NCBI GenBank assembly: GCA_002423025.1
Contig: DIUN01000033.1
Coordinates: 1 to 22,783 of the forward strand
DNA from: Sphingomonadales bacterium UBA6157
Lineage (GTDB): Bacteria > Pseudomonadota > Alphaproteobacteria > Sphingomonadales > Sphingomonadaceae
Length of the DNA: 22,783 nt
Reading direction: 5' to 3'
The position numbers and the translations under genes are program-made. Below are positions 7,923-14,368 of this stretch, piece after piece (within the stretch, counting starts at the first letter, position 1; each line of letters starts with the position of its first letter). The notes under the pieces are model-generated. The model was not told where the DNA came from. It searched no databases and saw nothing but the letters and a program-made list of their open reading frames with translations.

Positions 7923-8390
7923 CTATTTCGGGCAGCCCTGCGGCTCGCGCGTCCAGGCCATGTTGGTGAGCAGCCATTTGCCGCCGGTCTTGATGAAGCC
8001 GAACGAATCGATACCGCAGTGCATCCGCTTGCCGCCGACATCGAGGGTGTAGAACGACCAGACATGCGCAAAATCATTGGTGACGAGCACCGTGGGTGCC
8101 ACCAGCCGCTCATCGATCGGCGCCTTGCTGCTGCGCATGCCATCGGCAAAGGTCTTGCCCGGCACGATGCTGAGCGATGTGCTGCCATCCGGGGCGGTGG
8201 CGACGATCTGGATCTGCATTGTCGGGTGCTGGAGCGCTACAAAGCCATCGGCATCGCGGTTGTTGATCGCGGCCATCGTGGCGCTGAGCGCGGCCATGAC
8301 TTCCACATGCGCCGCGCTTGTCGGCGAGACGCTGGTCTCGGCCAGCGCAGGGGTGGCGATCAGCAAGGCAGCAACGACGATCGATTTCAT
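7923..8390 (-). CDS. Secreted NTF2/SnoaL-like (DUF4440-type) protein
   Basis: Small protein of 155 residues with a clear signal peptide (MKSIVVAALLIATPALAE). The mature part looks like an NTF2/SnoaL-like cone fold: an N-terminal helix with AALSATMAAINNRDADGFVALQHPTM, then alternating beta strands, and the closing pattern FGFIKTGGKWLLTNMAWTRE that is common in such domains. No catalytic residues can be assigned, so the function is unknown. The ATG at 8390 overlaps the hydratase stop (ATGA on the minus strand) and has GGAG 8 bases upstream; a GTG at 8399 is less likely. Single Cys residues near 130 and the C-terminus could form a disulfide in the periplasm. Confidence 0.75.
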   Translation of the reverse strand: MKSIVVAALLIATPALAETSVSPTSAAHVEVMAALSATMAAINNRDADGFVALQHPTMQIQIVATAPDGSTSLSIVPGKTFADGMRSSKAPIDERLVAPTVLVTNDFAHVWSFYTLDVGGKRMHCGIDSFGFIKTGGKWLLTNMAWTREPQGCPK

Positions 8391-9166
8391 TTGGCCCACT
8401 CCGGTTTGCGCTTCTCAAAAAATGCAGCGAGGCCCTCGCGGCCTTCCGCCGAGGCACGGCGCGCGGCGATGCGCGCGGCTGTTTGCCGGCGCAGATCATC
8501 GTTGATTGGCTGGCCGGCAACATCGGCGATGAGCGCCTTGGCATCTGCCACGGCGCCGGGAGCGGCAGCGGCGAGATGGGAGAGCCATATGGTGATGATC
8601 GCTTCGGCAGCATCCTCATCGGGGGCGCTTTCATGCACCAGGCCCATGGTGCGCGCATCCGAGGCACCAAAGCCTTCGGCGGTGAGGAACCAGCGGCGGG
8701 CGGCGGATGCGCCGATCTTGGCGACAACGAACGGCGAGATGGTGGCGGGGCTCAGCCCGAGGCGAACTTCGGAAAGGCGAAAGACGCTGCTTTCCAGCGC
8801 CACGACCATGTCCGCGCAGGCGATGAGGCCGACGCCGCCACCCGAAACCGCACCATGGGCGCGGGCGATCACCGGCTTGGGGCAGGAATCGATCGCCAGC
8901 AGCATGTCCGAGAGCTTGATGGCGTCGGCGCGGTTTTCGGCTTCTGTCCAGCTGCCGGCGCGGCGCATCCAGTCAATATCGGCGCCGGCGCAGAAGCTTT
9001 TGCCCTGCCCAGACAGGATAATGGCACGGACGCTGCTGTCCTGGCCCAAAGTGGTGAAGGCTTGGGTGATCGCGGCGATCAGCGCTTCGTCAAAGGCGTT
9101 GTGACGCTCGGGGCGGGCAAGGGTGACACGGGCGATGCCATGCGCGTCGATTTCGGTGGTCAGCAT
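8387..9166 (-). CDS. Enoyl-CoA hydratase/isomerase family protein (methylglutaconyl-CoA hydratase-like)
   Basis: Crotonase-fold enzyme of 259 residues. The oxyanion-hole segments are FCAGADIDWM and AHGAVSGGGVGLIACAD. The usual first catalytic Glu position in GGGxEL is Gly here (GGGVGL), while the second Glu is kept in SEVRLGLSPATISPFVV. This combination, with the LSPATISPFVV stretch, is typical of the LiuC/AtuE group that hydrates 3-methylglutaconyl-CoA in leucine breakdown or isohexenylglutaconyl-CoA in terpene breakdown; assignment to one substrate is inference because no other leucine-pathway gene is nearby. ATG at 9166 has AAGGAG 8 bases upstream. It is the first gene of the overlapping minus-strand unit running to 5243. 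Confidence 0.9.
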   Translation of the reverse strand: MLTTEIDAHGIARVTLARPERHNAFDEALIAAITQAFTTLGQDSSVRAIILSGQGKSFCAGADIDWMRRAGSWTEAENRADAIKLSDMLLAIDSCPKPVIARAHGAVSGGGVGLIACADMVVALESSVFRLSEVRLGLSPATISPFVVAKIGASAARRWFLTAEGFGASDARTMGLVHESAPDEDAAEAIITIWLSHLAAAAPGAVADAKALIADVAGQPINDDLRRQTAARIAARRASAEGREGLAAFFEKRKPEWAK

Positions 9167-9234
9167 GGCGCGCGCTCCTTCATGGCAAAGGGTATGGCGC
9201 GAGTTGTGGCGCGGCTCAAGCCGGTGATGTTGGG

Positions 9235-9260
9235 GCTGCCGGGCGCGATGGCCCGGCAGC
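9235..9260 (-). terminator. Strong hairpin after btuB
   Basis: GCTGCCGGGC at 9235-9244 and GCCCGGCAGC at 9251-9260 form a perfect 10-bp stem with a 6-base loop, starting 8 bases after the TAA stop of the TonB-dependent receptor gene. The position fits transcription termination of the receptor mRNA. No T tract follows on the minus strand (CCCCAAC), so it may act mainly as an mRNA 3'-end stabiliser. Confidence 0.5.
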
Positions 9261-9267
9261 CGCCGGC

Positions 9268-11145
9268 TTACAGGCGGATCCGCAGCCCGGCATGGGCAGT
9301 GAGGCCTGGATTGTTATAGGCGAACACGTCCTGATACTGCCGGTCGAGGGCGTTTTCGAGCCGGGCGGTGAGATCGATCTTCGGCGTAAGGTGCCAGGCG
9401 CCCGACAGGGTTACGAGGGTGTAGGGCGCCAAGCGGACAGCGGAGAAGGTGCTGAAATCCGTATCATTGCGCGCACCGGTAAAGGCAGCGCTGGCTGCGA
9501 TATCAAACAGTTGTGAGGTGTAGCTCACAGTTGCGCTGCCTGAGTGCTTGGGCCGACGGATCTCGCGTACAGAAAGCCCGGCAGCGACGCGCTGGTCCGT
9601 AGCGTCGAGATAGGCATAGGTGGCAGCCAGCGTCAGGCCGGGCAGGGGGCTGGTGCGGGCGCTGGCCTCCAAGCCCTTGCGGCGGCTGCGGCCGGTGGCG
9701 TTGGCAACGCCGGAGAGGAACGTGCTGAAATCATAGGTCGAGACGATTTCGTCATCGAGTGTGGCATTGTACCAGGTCAGATCAAGGCTGGTGCTGCCGC
9801 TGGACCAGCCCAGGCCTGCGTCATAACTGCGGCTGCGCTCGGGCTTGAGGTTCGGGTTGCCGAGGAAGAAGCCGGGGAAGAAGCCGAACAGATCGAAGAA
9901 GGTCGGGTCCGTGACGCCGGTGCCATAGCTGGCATGGGCGTTGAAGCCGGCGCCAAGCTGGGCAGCGGCGGTGGCACGCACCGTGGTGGCATTGGCAAAG
10001 CGGTTGTTGAGATCGCGCCGTGCGGCAAAGCCCAGGCCGAGTTTTTCGGCCCAATCGAAGCGATATTCGCCGATCAGGCTGGTTTGCAGGCGCGAGCGGC
10101 GCTGGTTCGAGAGCGCCTCCGGGTCGATATCGGCGCTGGAGAAGCGCTCACGGTCATGCTCCAGGGCGGCGGTAATGCGGTGGCGGGTTTCGCCGGCTTC
10201 GAGCCGCAGGCTGGTCTGGTAGCGATAGAGCGTGCGGCCACCATCCGAGCGGTTGAGATAGGCACCGGCGTTGCGGTTGATGTTAGCGGCGTTGGTGTAG
10301 GTCAGCGAGAGCTGGTGGCTCCAGCGCTCATCGAGCAGGGCAAGATTGGCCTCGCCGCGCAGCGCCAGCTGGCGTGTGCGGGTGGAGGAGAGGGCGTCCT
10401 CCGGCACGCCCAGGTCATAATCGAAGCCATCGAAGGAGCCTTCGCTGCTTGTGTAGCGCGCGATGGCAACGAAATTCAGGTTTTCCGTGGGTTGCGTGCG
10501 GGCTTTCGCATGGAGTGTGAAATTCTCATAGCCGTCCTTGTCGCCATTCACCCCGGCGATGTCATAGCCATCCGAGCGCAGGTAGCTGGCCTGGGCGGTG
10601 AGGCTCGTGGTGCCGTTGCCGATGCCGCCGCCGATGCCGGTGCGGACGGTGCCGAGCGAACCAGCCTGCGCCTCGCCGTAAAGTGCTGTGCCATCGGCAG
10701 GGGCGGTGCGGGTGATGATGTTGATGACGCCGCCGATGGCCTGTGAGCCCCAGAGCGCCGATTGCGGGCCACGCAGCACTTCGATCCGCTCGATGCCATC
10801 GGCAAGCATGGTATCGAAGCGGAACTCGCCCGACGACGCCGGATCACCGATCTCGATGCCATCGATGAAGCTGAGGGTGTGGTTGGCCTCGGCACCGCGG
10901 ATGCGCACCTGCACCTGCTGGCCGAGTGGGCCGGACTGGGTGAGGGACACCGATGGGACGAGGCTGAGATAGTCCTTCACCAGCGGCAGTGACAGTGCCT
11001 CTATGGTGGGGCGTCCGATGATGGTGAGGGCGGTGCCGGAGAGCGCCACCGAGACTGGTTCGCGGGAAGCGGTGACGCTGATGGTTTCCGAAACATCAGC
11101 AGAGTTGCTCGCCAGTGCAGCGGCCAAAACAATGGTATTCAGCAT
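9268..11145 (-). CDS. btuB: TonB-dependent outer membrane receptor, BtuB-like (vitamin B12 uptake)
   Basis: Outer-membrane receptor of 625 residues that should import cobalamins using TonB energy. After a short hydrophobic leader comes a TonB-box-like segment SETISVTAS near residue 20, then the plug domain with VQVRIRGAEANHTLSFIDG, IERIEVLRGPQSALWG and AIGGVINIITR, the standard plug signatures, and a 22-strand barrel with a closing TARLENALDRQYQDVFAYNNPG segment. The cobalamin riboswitch upstream is the main reason to name vitamin B12 as substrate. The start is fixed by an in-frame TGA 18 bases upstream. Odd points: the leader lacks a basic n-region, and the protein ends in Leu rather than the usual aromatic residue. 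Confidence 0.88.
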   Translation of the reverse strand: MLNTIVLAAALASNSADVSETISVTASREPVSVALSGTALTIIGRPTIEALSLPLVKDYLSLVPSVSLTQSGPLGQQVQVRIRGAEANHTLSFIDGIEIGDPASSGEFRFDTMLADGIERIEVLRGPQSALWGSQAIGGVINIITRTAPADGTALYGEAQAGSLGTVRTGIGGGIGNGTTSLTAQASYLRSDGYDIAGVNGDKDGYENFTLHAKARTQPTENLNFVAIARYTSSEGSFDGFDYDLGVPEDALSSTRTRQLALRGEANLALLDERWSHQLSLTYTNAANINRNAGAYLNRSDGGRTLYRYQTSLRLEAGETRHRITAALEHDRERFSSADIDPEALSNQRRSRLQTSLIGEYRFDWAEKLGLGFAARRDLNNRFANATTVRATAAAQLGAGFNAHASYGTGVTDPTFFDLFGFFPGFFLGNPNLKPERSRSYDAGLGWSSGSTSLDLTWYNATLDDEIVSTYDFSTFLSGVANATGRSRRKGLEASARTSPLPGLTLAATYAYLDATDQRVAAGLSVREIRRPKHSGSATVSYTSQLFDIAASAAFTGARNDTDFSTFSAVRLAPYTLVTLSGAWHLTPKIDLTARLENALDRQYQDVFAYNNPGLTAHAGLRIRL

Positions 11146-11149
11146 GATA

Positions 11150-11216
11150 CGTCCCTTCGTTCACGCAACGGATTAACCGTGCGCGCGACAGCAAAAGCCG
11201 CCGCAAACGAAGGACG
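11150..11216 (-). promoter_or_regulatory. Predicted RBS-sequestering hairpin (riboswitch expression platform)
   Basis: On the minus strand CGTCCTTCGTT (11216-11206) is complementary to AACGAAGGGACG (11161-11150) with a single bulged G, giving an 11-bp stem. The 3' arm contains AAGGGA, the Shine-Dalgarno of btuB, six bases before its ATG. The hairpin would close when the riboswitch binds cobalamin, blocking translation initiation. The loop is about 44 bases and can hold more structure. Confidence 0.6.
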
Positions 11217-11272
11217 CAGGAGTGCGCCACCGTTTCATGCACCGCTGGACCCGGCAGGCATGGGACGACCGG

Positions 11273-11435
11273 GGACGGCAGGTCTCCTGGCTCACGGCTC
11301 GAACGCCTTGGCACCGCCTTCCCGGAATTGCTTCCAGTGGCATGTGGTGCACAAGGCTCGCCGCTTACAGTTGCGGGCACAGCGCCGGATTTTCACCGGC
11401 TTCCCTTTTCACCGCGCTTGCACGCGGCACCGTCC
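11273..11435 (-). promoter_or_regulatory. Cobalamin riboswitch
   Basis: Read on the minus strand, all landmark elements are in order: AAGGGAAGCCGGTG (11407-11394), AATCCGGCGCTG (11391-11380), GCCCGCAACTGTAAGCGG (11378-11361), GCCACTGG (11341-11334) and the B12-box GTGAGCCAGGAGACCTGCC (11295-11277). The outer P1 stem can be formed by GGACGG (11435-11430) with CCGTCC (11278-11273). The element lies 127 bases before the btuB-like gene and should reduce receptor synthesis when adenosylcobalamin or a related cobalamin is abundant. Confidence 0.95.
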
Positions 11436-11464
11436 GAGGCGGGGGTTAGGCGGGGTGGCGCGCC

Positions 11465-11490
11465 GATGCAAGAGGGGTTTTTCTTGCGTC
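11465..11490. repeat. Inverted repeat between btuB riboswitch and rpmE
   Basis: GATGCAAGA (11465-11473) and TCTTGCGTC (11482-11490) form a 9-bp inverted repeat with one G-T pair and an 8-base spacer of GGGGTTTT. It lies where the two divergent promoters for btuB and rpmE must be, so an operator or an early transcript hairpin are both possible; neither is shown. Confidence 0.35.
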
Positions 11491-11512
11491 ATGTGGCGAT
11501 ACTGGCTATCTG
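11484..11512 (+). promoter_or_regulatory. Possible sigma-70-type promoter for rpmE
   Basis: TTGCGT (11484-11489), a 17-base spacer and TATCTG (11507-11512) lie at a suitable distance before rpmE. Each box matches the consensus at only about half the positions, so this is a weak call based mainly on spacing and location. It overlaps the inverted repeat at 11465-11490. Confidence 0.25.
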
Positions 11513-11529
11513 CGCCGCTTCCTTCATGG

Positions 11530-11566
11530 CTGGTCGGAACCAGCCGCCTTTTGGAAAGACCAGATC
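11530..11566 (+). promoter_or_regulatory. Structured rpmE leader with competing pairings
   Basis: GGCTGGT (11530-11536) pairs perfectly with ACCAGCC (11541-11547) across a CGGA tetraloop. The same left arm, as CTGGTC (11532-11537), is also complementary to GACCAG at 11560-11565, directly before the rpmE ATG at 11567. The two pairings exclude each other, and the second would cover the initiation region. Leader-based autoregulation is known for bL31 genes in other bacterial groups; applying it here is inference. Confidence 0.4.
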
Positions 11567-11797
11567 ATGAAGCCAGGCATTCACCCCGACTATCACACCA
11601 TCACCGTCAAGATGACCGATGGCACCGAGTATCAGACGCGCTCGACGTACGGCAAGGAAGGTGACACGCTCGCCCTCGATATCGATCCGACCTCGCACCC
11701 GGCCTGGGTCGGCGGCGCCGGCAAGATGCTCGATGCCGGTGGCCAGGTGGCGCGCTTCAACAAGCGCTTCTCGGGTTTCGGCCTCGGCAAGAAGTAA
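11567..11797 (+). CDS. rpmE: 50S ribosomal protein bL31
   Basis: Ribosomal protein of 76 residues from the large subunit, near the inter-subunit bridges. The sequence follows the bL31 pattern: MKPGIHPDYHTITVKMTDGT at the start, then TRSTYGKEGDTLALDIDP, SHPAWVGG, and VARFNKRFSGF near the end. It has no Cys residues at all, so it is the zinc-independent (C-minus) form and lacks the CxxC motif of zinc-binding L31. ATG at 11567 follows a GGAAAG-like ribosome binding site and a structured leader. It stands alone as a one-gene transcript with a strong terminator 26 bases after its stop. Confidence 0.95.
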   Translation: MKPGIHPDYHTITVKMTDGTEYQTRSTYGKEGDTLALDIDPTSHPAWVGGAGKMLDAGGQVARFNKRFSGFGLGKK

Positions 11798-11815
11798 GCT
11801 TCTCCCCGCAAGGGC

Positions 11816-11856
11816 AAAAAAAAGGGCGCTGCCTCCCCGGAGGCAGCGCCCTTTTT
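11816..11856. terminator. Bidirectional intrinsic terminator between rpmE and acyl-CoA synthetase gene
   Basis: Eight A (11816-11823), a perfect 13-bp stem GGGCGCTGCCTCC (11824-11836) / GGAGGCAGCGCCC (11839-11851), and five T (11852-11856). It is a textbook rho-independent terminator on the plus strand for rpmE, and the A tract gives a U tract on the minus strand, so it also ends the acyl-CoA synthetase transcript, whose stop is at 11868. Confidence 0.9.
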
Positions 11857-11867
11857 CGTGCGGCTTT

Positions 11868-13427
11868 TCAAACGGTGAGGCGTTTGGCTGCCTCGTAATC
11901 GGCCTTGCCGTTGGGGGCGCGTGGCACCTTGGTGACCGTGACGATGCGCTTGGGCGTCTTGTAGCCGGCAAGGCTCTTGCGAACATGGGCCTGCAGTTCC
12001 TCGGTCGTGACCGGGGCGTGCGCCTCGACCACCGCGGTGACGGAGTTGCCCCATTTCTCGTCCGGCACGCCGAATACCAGGGCATCATCGATCGCGGGGT
12101 GGGTTTTCAGCGCTTCCTCGACTTCTTCGGGGAAGACTTTTTCACCGGCGGTGTTGATGCACTGGCTGCCTCGGCCGAGCAGCGTGAAGCTGCCGTCCTC
12201 CTCGATGATGGCGAAATCGCCGGGGATGGAATAGCGCACGCCCTCCACCGTCACGAAGGTCGTGGCGGATTTGGCCGGGTCTTTCCAATAGCCCAGCGGA
12301 ATCGGCCCGGCGCGGGCGATGCGGCCCATCTGGCCGGAGCCGGGCACCACGGGCTGCATGTTCTCATCGAGCACCAGCGTCCGGCCATCGGCGATGAAGC
12401 GCGTTGCGGCGCCGGCATTGGCGCTGGTCTGCACGGATGCGCCAAGGCCCAGCCCCTCCGAGGAGCCGAGCGAATCGACGATCATCAAGGCAGGATTATG
12501 CTTGAGGAGCCCGGCTTTCACTTCAGGGGACCACATGGTGCCGCTGGAGATCATGGTGACCAGCGAGCCGATGCTGCCGACACCAGCGTCGAGCCCGCGA
12601 AGCAGCGGCCGGGCAAAGGCATCTCCGACGATCACGGCATAGTTGCAGTCCTGCGCGGCGCAGGTCTTCAAGGCCTCCTCGGCATCAAAGGCGTGGCCGG
12701 GCAGGGTGACCACGGTTCCGCCGCGCGCCAGCGTGCTCAGCGCGATGATGAGGCCGGTGCCGTGCATGAGTGGCGGCAGCACCAGGCTGCGATTGATGCC
12801 GATGCCGGCCTTCACCTGCGCGACATGCTCGGCAAGATTCGCTGCAGGCTCGGGGTTGCCGGCGTTCATCAACTCCCAGAGTGCGCCTTGCTCCCACATC
12901 ACGCCCTTGGGCATGCCGGTGGTGCCGCCCGTATAGATGAACAGCATGTCCTCGGGCGAATGAGCCTGGGGCGGCAGCGTGGCGCCCGATGCCGCAGCTG
13001 TTTCAAAGTCCGTTGCAAAATCAGGCGTTTCCCCGCCGACTTGCAGAAACAGTTTTACATTGAGCCGGTCCCGTATGCTGGCGACGATCGGTGCGAACTC
13101 GGCATCGTAGACAAGCACGGTGGAATCGCTGTTGTCGAGAATGTAGAACAGCTCTTCGCCGGTGTAGCGATAGTTGACGTTGACATGGACAAGCCGCGCC
13201 TTGAAGCCGGCAACCATCGCCTCGCCATAGGCGGGTCCGTTGCGCATGAGCAGCGCGATGCGATCTCCTGCCACGGCACCGGCGGCGAGGCAGGTTGCGG
13301 CAAGCGCATCGGTGCGGCGGTGGAAATCTCCCCAGCGGACGACATGATCGCCATGGATCAGCGCCGGCCGATCAGGATCGACCACAGGGCCAATCGCTGC
13401 GAAAATCTCTCCGAAACTCAAATTCAT
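11868..13427 (-). CDS. Acyl-CoA synthetase (class I adenylate-forming, AMP-binding)
   Basis: Cytoplasmic or membrane-associated ligase of 519 residues that activates a carboxylic acid through an acyl-AMP to acyl-CoA. The ATP-binding P-loop YTGGTTGMPKG is at residues 165-175; an A5-type motif DSLGSSEGLG lies near 325; the hinge region holds IPGDFA and LLGRGSQCINTAGEKVFPEEVEE; and the C-terminal catalytic Lys508 is in PNGKADY. The substrate is not readable; the GSSEG variant of A5 is common in FadD-like acyl-CoA synthetases of actinobacteria and sphingomonads acting on fatty or sterol-side-chain acids. Two adjacent ATGs exist (13430 and 13427); GGGGAG is 6 bases before the second, which I chose. 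It is monocistronic, ended by the bidirectional terminator. Confidence 0.9.
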   Translation of the reverse strand: MNLSFGEIFAAIGPVVDPDRPALIHGDHVVRWGDFHRRTDALAATCLAAGAVAGDRIALLMRNGPAYGEAMVAGFKARLVHVNVNYRYTGEELFYILDNSDSTVLVYDAEFAPIVASIRDRLNVKLFLQVGGETPDFATDFETAAASGATLPPQAHSPEDMLFIYTGGTTGMPKGVMWEQGALWELMNAGNPEPAANLAEHVAQVKAGIGINRSLVLPPLMHGTGLIIALSTLARGGTVVTLPGHAFDAEEALKTCAAQDCNYAVIVGDAFARPLLRGLDAGVGSIGSLVTMISSGTMWSPEVKAGLLKHNPALMIVDSLGSSEGLGLGASVQTSANAGAATRFIADGRTLVLDENMQPVVPGSGQMGRIARAGPIPLGYWKDPAKSATTFVTVEGVRYSIPGDFAIIEEDGSFTLLGRGSQCINTAGEKVFPEEVEEALKTHPAIDDALVFGVPDEKWGNSVTAVVEAHAPVTTEELQAHVRKSLAGYKTPKRIVTVTKVPRAPNGKADYEAAKRLTV

Positions 13428-13503
13428 CATAATCTCCCCGCGGGCAACCTAGGGGAGACGCCGGCACTCGGCCAGCCAACGCTTATAAGGGGTCGCGGAT
13501 TTC

Positions 13504-13524
13504 AGCCGGCTCAGGCCGGCTTTT
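13504..13524. terminator. Hairpin across the DUF4170 stop codon
   Basis: AGCCGGC (13504-13510) and GCCGGCT (13515-13521) form a perfect 7-bp stem with the stop codon of the DUF4170 gene in the 4-base loop, followed on the plus strand by TTTT. On the minus strand, where the gene ends, there is no T tract, so it is at best a weak terminator. Confidence 0.25.
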
Positions 13525-13729
13525 CCGGCTCCAGCATGCGGTGAAGGTGCACCACGACATATTTCATCGTGGCATCATCGACGGTGCGCTGGGCGTTGGC
13601 GCGCCAGGCGGCTTCCGCGCTGGCATAATCCGGGAAGATGCCAACGACATGGAGCGCCTCGGGCTCGGCGAAATCAAGGGTTTGAGGATCGGTGACACGG
13701 CCGCCGAAGACGAGATGGAGCTTGCTCAT
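13511..13729 (-). CDS. DUF4170 family protein
   Basis: Small cytoplasmic protein of 72 residues, conserved in alphaproteobacteria and of unknown function. The recognisable family pattern is LHLVFGGRVTDPQ at the start, HVVGIFPDYASAEAAWRANAQRTVDDA in the middle and KYVVVHLHRMLEPE at the end. The compact alternation of strands and one long helix suggests a small alpha/beta fold similar to YCII or ferredoxin-like domains, but that is inference. It has no signal peptide and no Cys. The ATG lacks a clear ribosome binding site and lies 55 bases after the carbonic anhydrase stop, with a hairpin between, so it may share that transcript. Confidence 0.8.
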   Translation of the reverse strand: MSKLHLVFGGRVTDPQTLDFAEPEALHVVGIFPDYASAEAAWRANAQRTVDDATMKYVVVHLHRMLEPEKPA

Positions 13730-13740
13730 GCGGAAGGCTT

Positions 13741-13759
13741 TAGCCCCGGGTGGGGGCTA
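13741..13759. repeat. Hairpin between carbonic anhydrase and DUF4170 genes
   Basis: TAGCCCC (13741-13747) and GGGGCTA (13753-13759) form a perfect 7-bp stem with a 5-base loop in the 55-base gap. It sits 11 bases before the DUF4170 ATG on the minus strand, so it could end the upstream message or affect initiation. There is no T tract. Confidence 0.3.
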
Positions 13760-13784
13760 TGGGAAGGCGCTTTGCCGGAGGAGT

Positions 13785-14348
13785 TTACTGATATTCGGCG
13801 GCGAGCTTTTTCATCATGTCCCCGAACCAGGTTTCAAACTCCGGGCCGCTCCAGGCGCGATGGTCCCCACGGGCATAGGCAGCGCCGTTGCGGACGTAGA
13901 ATTCGGCGTTGATCCTGTTGGCGAGGCGGTTGTCTGCAGTGCGGATGACCTTTGCTGGTGAGCCGACGACGATGGAATTGGGCGGCACGATGGTGCCGTC
14001 CTTCACATAGGCGTGCTGGCCAACGATGGAGCCGGCCCCGATGACGGCACCATTGTAGATGGTGGCGTTGATGCCGATGAGGACATGATCCTCGATCGTG
14101 CAGCCATGCAACGTGGCGTGATGGGTGATCGAGCAATATTTGCCGATGGTGACCGGCTTGCCGGGATCCGTGTGGATCATCACGAAATCCTGCACATTGG
14201 CGAACGCGCCGATCTCGACATGCGCCACCTCGGAGCGGACGACGGCGTTGCACCACACCGATGCGCCTTCCCCCACCGTGACATGACCATAAAGCCGCGC
14301 TGTTTCATGAATGAAGGCGCTGGGGGCGATGGTGAGCTGGCTGGTCAG
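13785..14348 (-). CDS. Gamma-class carbonic anhydrase family protein (left-handed beta-helix)
   Basis: Hexapeptide-repeat protein of 187 residues related to YrdA/Cam, expected to form trimers with zinc at subunit interfaces and to hydrate CO2 or act in a related reaction. The three zinc His are in place: one in VMIHTDPG and two in THHATLHGC. NVQDFV and the end pattern VGSPAKVIR are further family marks. The first ATG or GTG in frame is GTG at 14276, which would cut off part of the first helix coil. Upstream in the same open frame is the normal family N-terminus LTSQLTIAPSAFIHETARLY, beginning at a CTG (14348-14346) that has AAAGGA 8 bases before it. I therefore take CTG as start; a conservative annotation would use 14276. 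Confidence 0.85.
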   Translation of the reverse strand: MTSQLTIAPSAFIHETARLYGHVTVGEGASVWCNAVVRSEVAHVEIGAFANVQDFVMIHTDPGKPVTIGKYCSITHHATLHGCTIEDHVLIGINATIYNGAVIGAGSIVGQHAYVKDGTIVPPNSIVVGSPAKVIRTADNRLANRINAEFYVRNGAAYARGDHRAWSGPEFETWFGDMMKKLAAEYQ

Positions 14349-14368
14349 GGTGGGGGTCCTTTGCGGCT

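Noticed and set aside
7572..9104. Open frame of 510 codons on the plus strand
   Set aside because: Antisense to mobA, the NTF2-like gene and the hydratase; no domain features.
13440..13505. TATAAG as a -10 box for the acyl-CoA synthetase gene (minus strand, near 13485)
   Set aside because: The hexamer is a fair match, but nothing like a -35 box lies 16-18 bases upstream, so it was not listed as a promoter.
11619..13544. Open frame of 641 codons on the plus strand
   Set aside because: It runs through rpmE in another frame, across the bidirectional terminator and antisense to the acyl-CoA synthetase, so it cannot be one real gene.
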